NCBI GenBank assembly: GCA_037178625.1
Contig: CM074138.1
Coordinates: 310,001-374,000, forward strand
DNA from: Skeletonema tropicum
Taxonomy: Eukaryota; Bacillariophyta; Thalassiosirophyceae; Thalassiosirales; Thalassiosiraceae
Direction: 5' to 3'
DNA length: 64,000 nt
Both the position numbers and the translations under genes were made by a program. The notes beneath the pieces were generated by a model that saw only the letters and a program-made list of their open reading frames with translations, was not told where the DNA came from and searched no databases. The stretch's first letter is position 1; each line of letters opens with the position of its first letter. Of this stretch, positions 63,282 to 64,000 are shown piece by piece.

Positions 63282-64000
63282 GGTGAATTCTTATCTGATT
63301 GGAAATTAAGAAGGAATGGAGCGTGAAAGTAGTGTTAGATACATGTTTCTCAAAGACGTTGTTTCCAGCATAGCAGCGGCCTTGCATAAGGGTCACAGCA
63401 GTAACACCCCACTCCAACCCTCAATCACAGCCAGAAACACCTCTACTTATTGAGCCTTTTCTATTCGATCAGTGTGCGTCGAGATCTGCAGAGAATCCAT
63501 GCAGGTATGGAGCAATGCATGCAGCCGTTGCACAGATACGTCGCCGATTGGAGGGCTTCTCTGAAAAGCCCGACGTCTCGCCTGCCTTAGCAATATGTGG
63601 CCATCCGCCTGTCAAAACAACATCAAATCAGCCCCAGGAACAGTAGCAAGAGACTTTCTATTCAGCGTAGCCTGTATCAGATGTTCGCCCACTCGACATC
63701 TCGCCCCCATTGACACCGCCGATGACCTACCTTTGTTTGAAAAAATAACGAAAAATGAAAAATGCATCATCGAGAGCATCGAGATGAGCATCGGGACCGG
63801 GACGAGCAATGCGAAAACTGTTCAAAATAAATGGGAGTCTTTGATAGGTTGGCTTCGTATAATTTCACAGAGGAATCGAAAGCTACATACGATGAGGAAG
63901 TACTGACTTCCTACGTTGAAAGGTTCAATAATTTGACTCGACTAGGTGAAATGTGCAATGCAGAATGCAGAGCGACTGAAAGCAGCAAGAGTGGGTATGG
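63282..64000. other. Window end, no gene supported
   Basis: A 103-aa plus ORF at 63595-63906 has no family signal and an antisense ORF over the same bases. The region probably contains the H1 promoter and the edge of a neighbouring gene. Confidence 0.35.

Noticed and set aside
63595..63906. 103-aa plus ORF near the window end
   Set aside because: No recognisable domain and an overlapping antisense ORF.

Overview
The window reads as nuclear DNA of a eukaryotic alga, most likely a centric diatom. Evidence: short GT-AG introns (78 to 123 nt, one of 533 nt); conserved eukaryotic genes (AP-1 mu, Dim1, CLN3, histones H2A, H2B and H1); a plastid pre-protein with a diatom-type signal peptide and SADAF|TV cleavage motif; and gene families I know mainly from stramenopiles (C/H-rich HGA repeats, RAP-domain proteins, diatom-type FkbM methyltransferases). 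The species call is inference; no search was possible.

Layout. 1-2.8 kb is old transposon debris: a frameshifted PIF1-type helicase and a 1.6 kb TIR element. 3.4-25.2 kb is ordinary gene-dense sequence: a TLC membrane protein, an SR-rich/RAP RNA-binding protein, two C/H-repeat zinc proteins, AP-1 mu, a small membrane protein, an FkbM methyltransferase remnant, a probable thylakoid lumen protein, an MTHFR-like/cryptochrome fusion and a plastid-targeted protein. It is interrupted at 10.56-12.03 kb by a tiny, apparently young LTR element with identical 121-bp LTRs, a 5-bp target duplication and a 377-aa ORF of unknown kind.

25.7-57.6 kb is an accessory, duplication-ridden region. A few building blocks recur in whole, broken or inverted form: a MATH-BTB-SAP gene on the minus strand, a BTB-coiled-coil gene on the plus strand (these two share a palindromic head-to-head promoter), an ankyrin/membrane protein, CLN3, and a piece of the lumen-protein gene with its promoter. 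A 4.5 kb Mutator-like element with 9-bp target duplications and long TIRs sits at 35.9-40.4 kb. The ankyrin gene at 42.5-47.2 kb has 23 near-perfect 35-aa repeats, against two in its broken paralogue at 30.7-31.8 kb.

57.7-63.3 kb is housekeeping again: DIM1, a RING protein with two SUMO-interaction-like motifs, a divergent H2B/H2A pair and an intron-containing H1. H2A and H2B share a perfect 23-nt inverted promoter repeat and an identical 3' stem-loop with a purine-rich downstream element, as in replication-dependent histone mRNAs; H1 lacks it. DIM1, H2B and H1 each contain one extra nucleotide that breaks the frame. This is more likely sequence error than biology, and it is a caution for every single-base lesion reported here.

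The best candidate for an undescribed system is the BTB locus: nearly constant BTB N-termini and palindromic bidirectional promoters joined to very different C-terminal coiled-coil regions.
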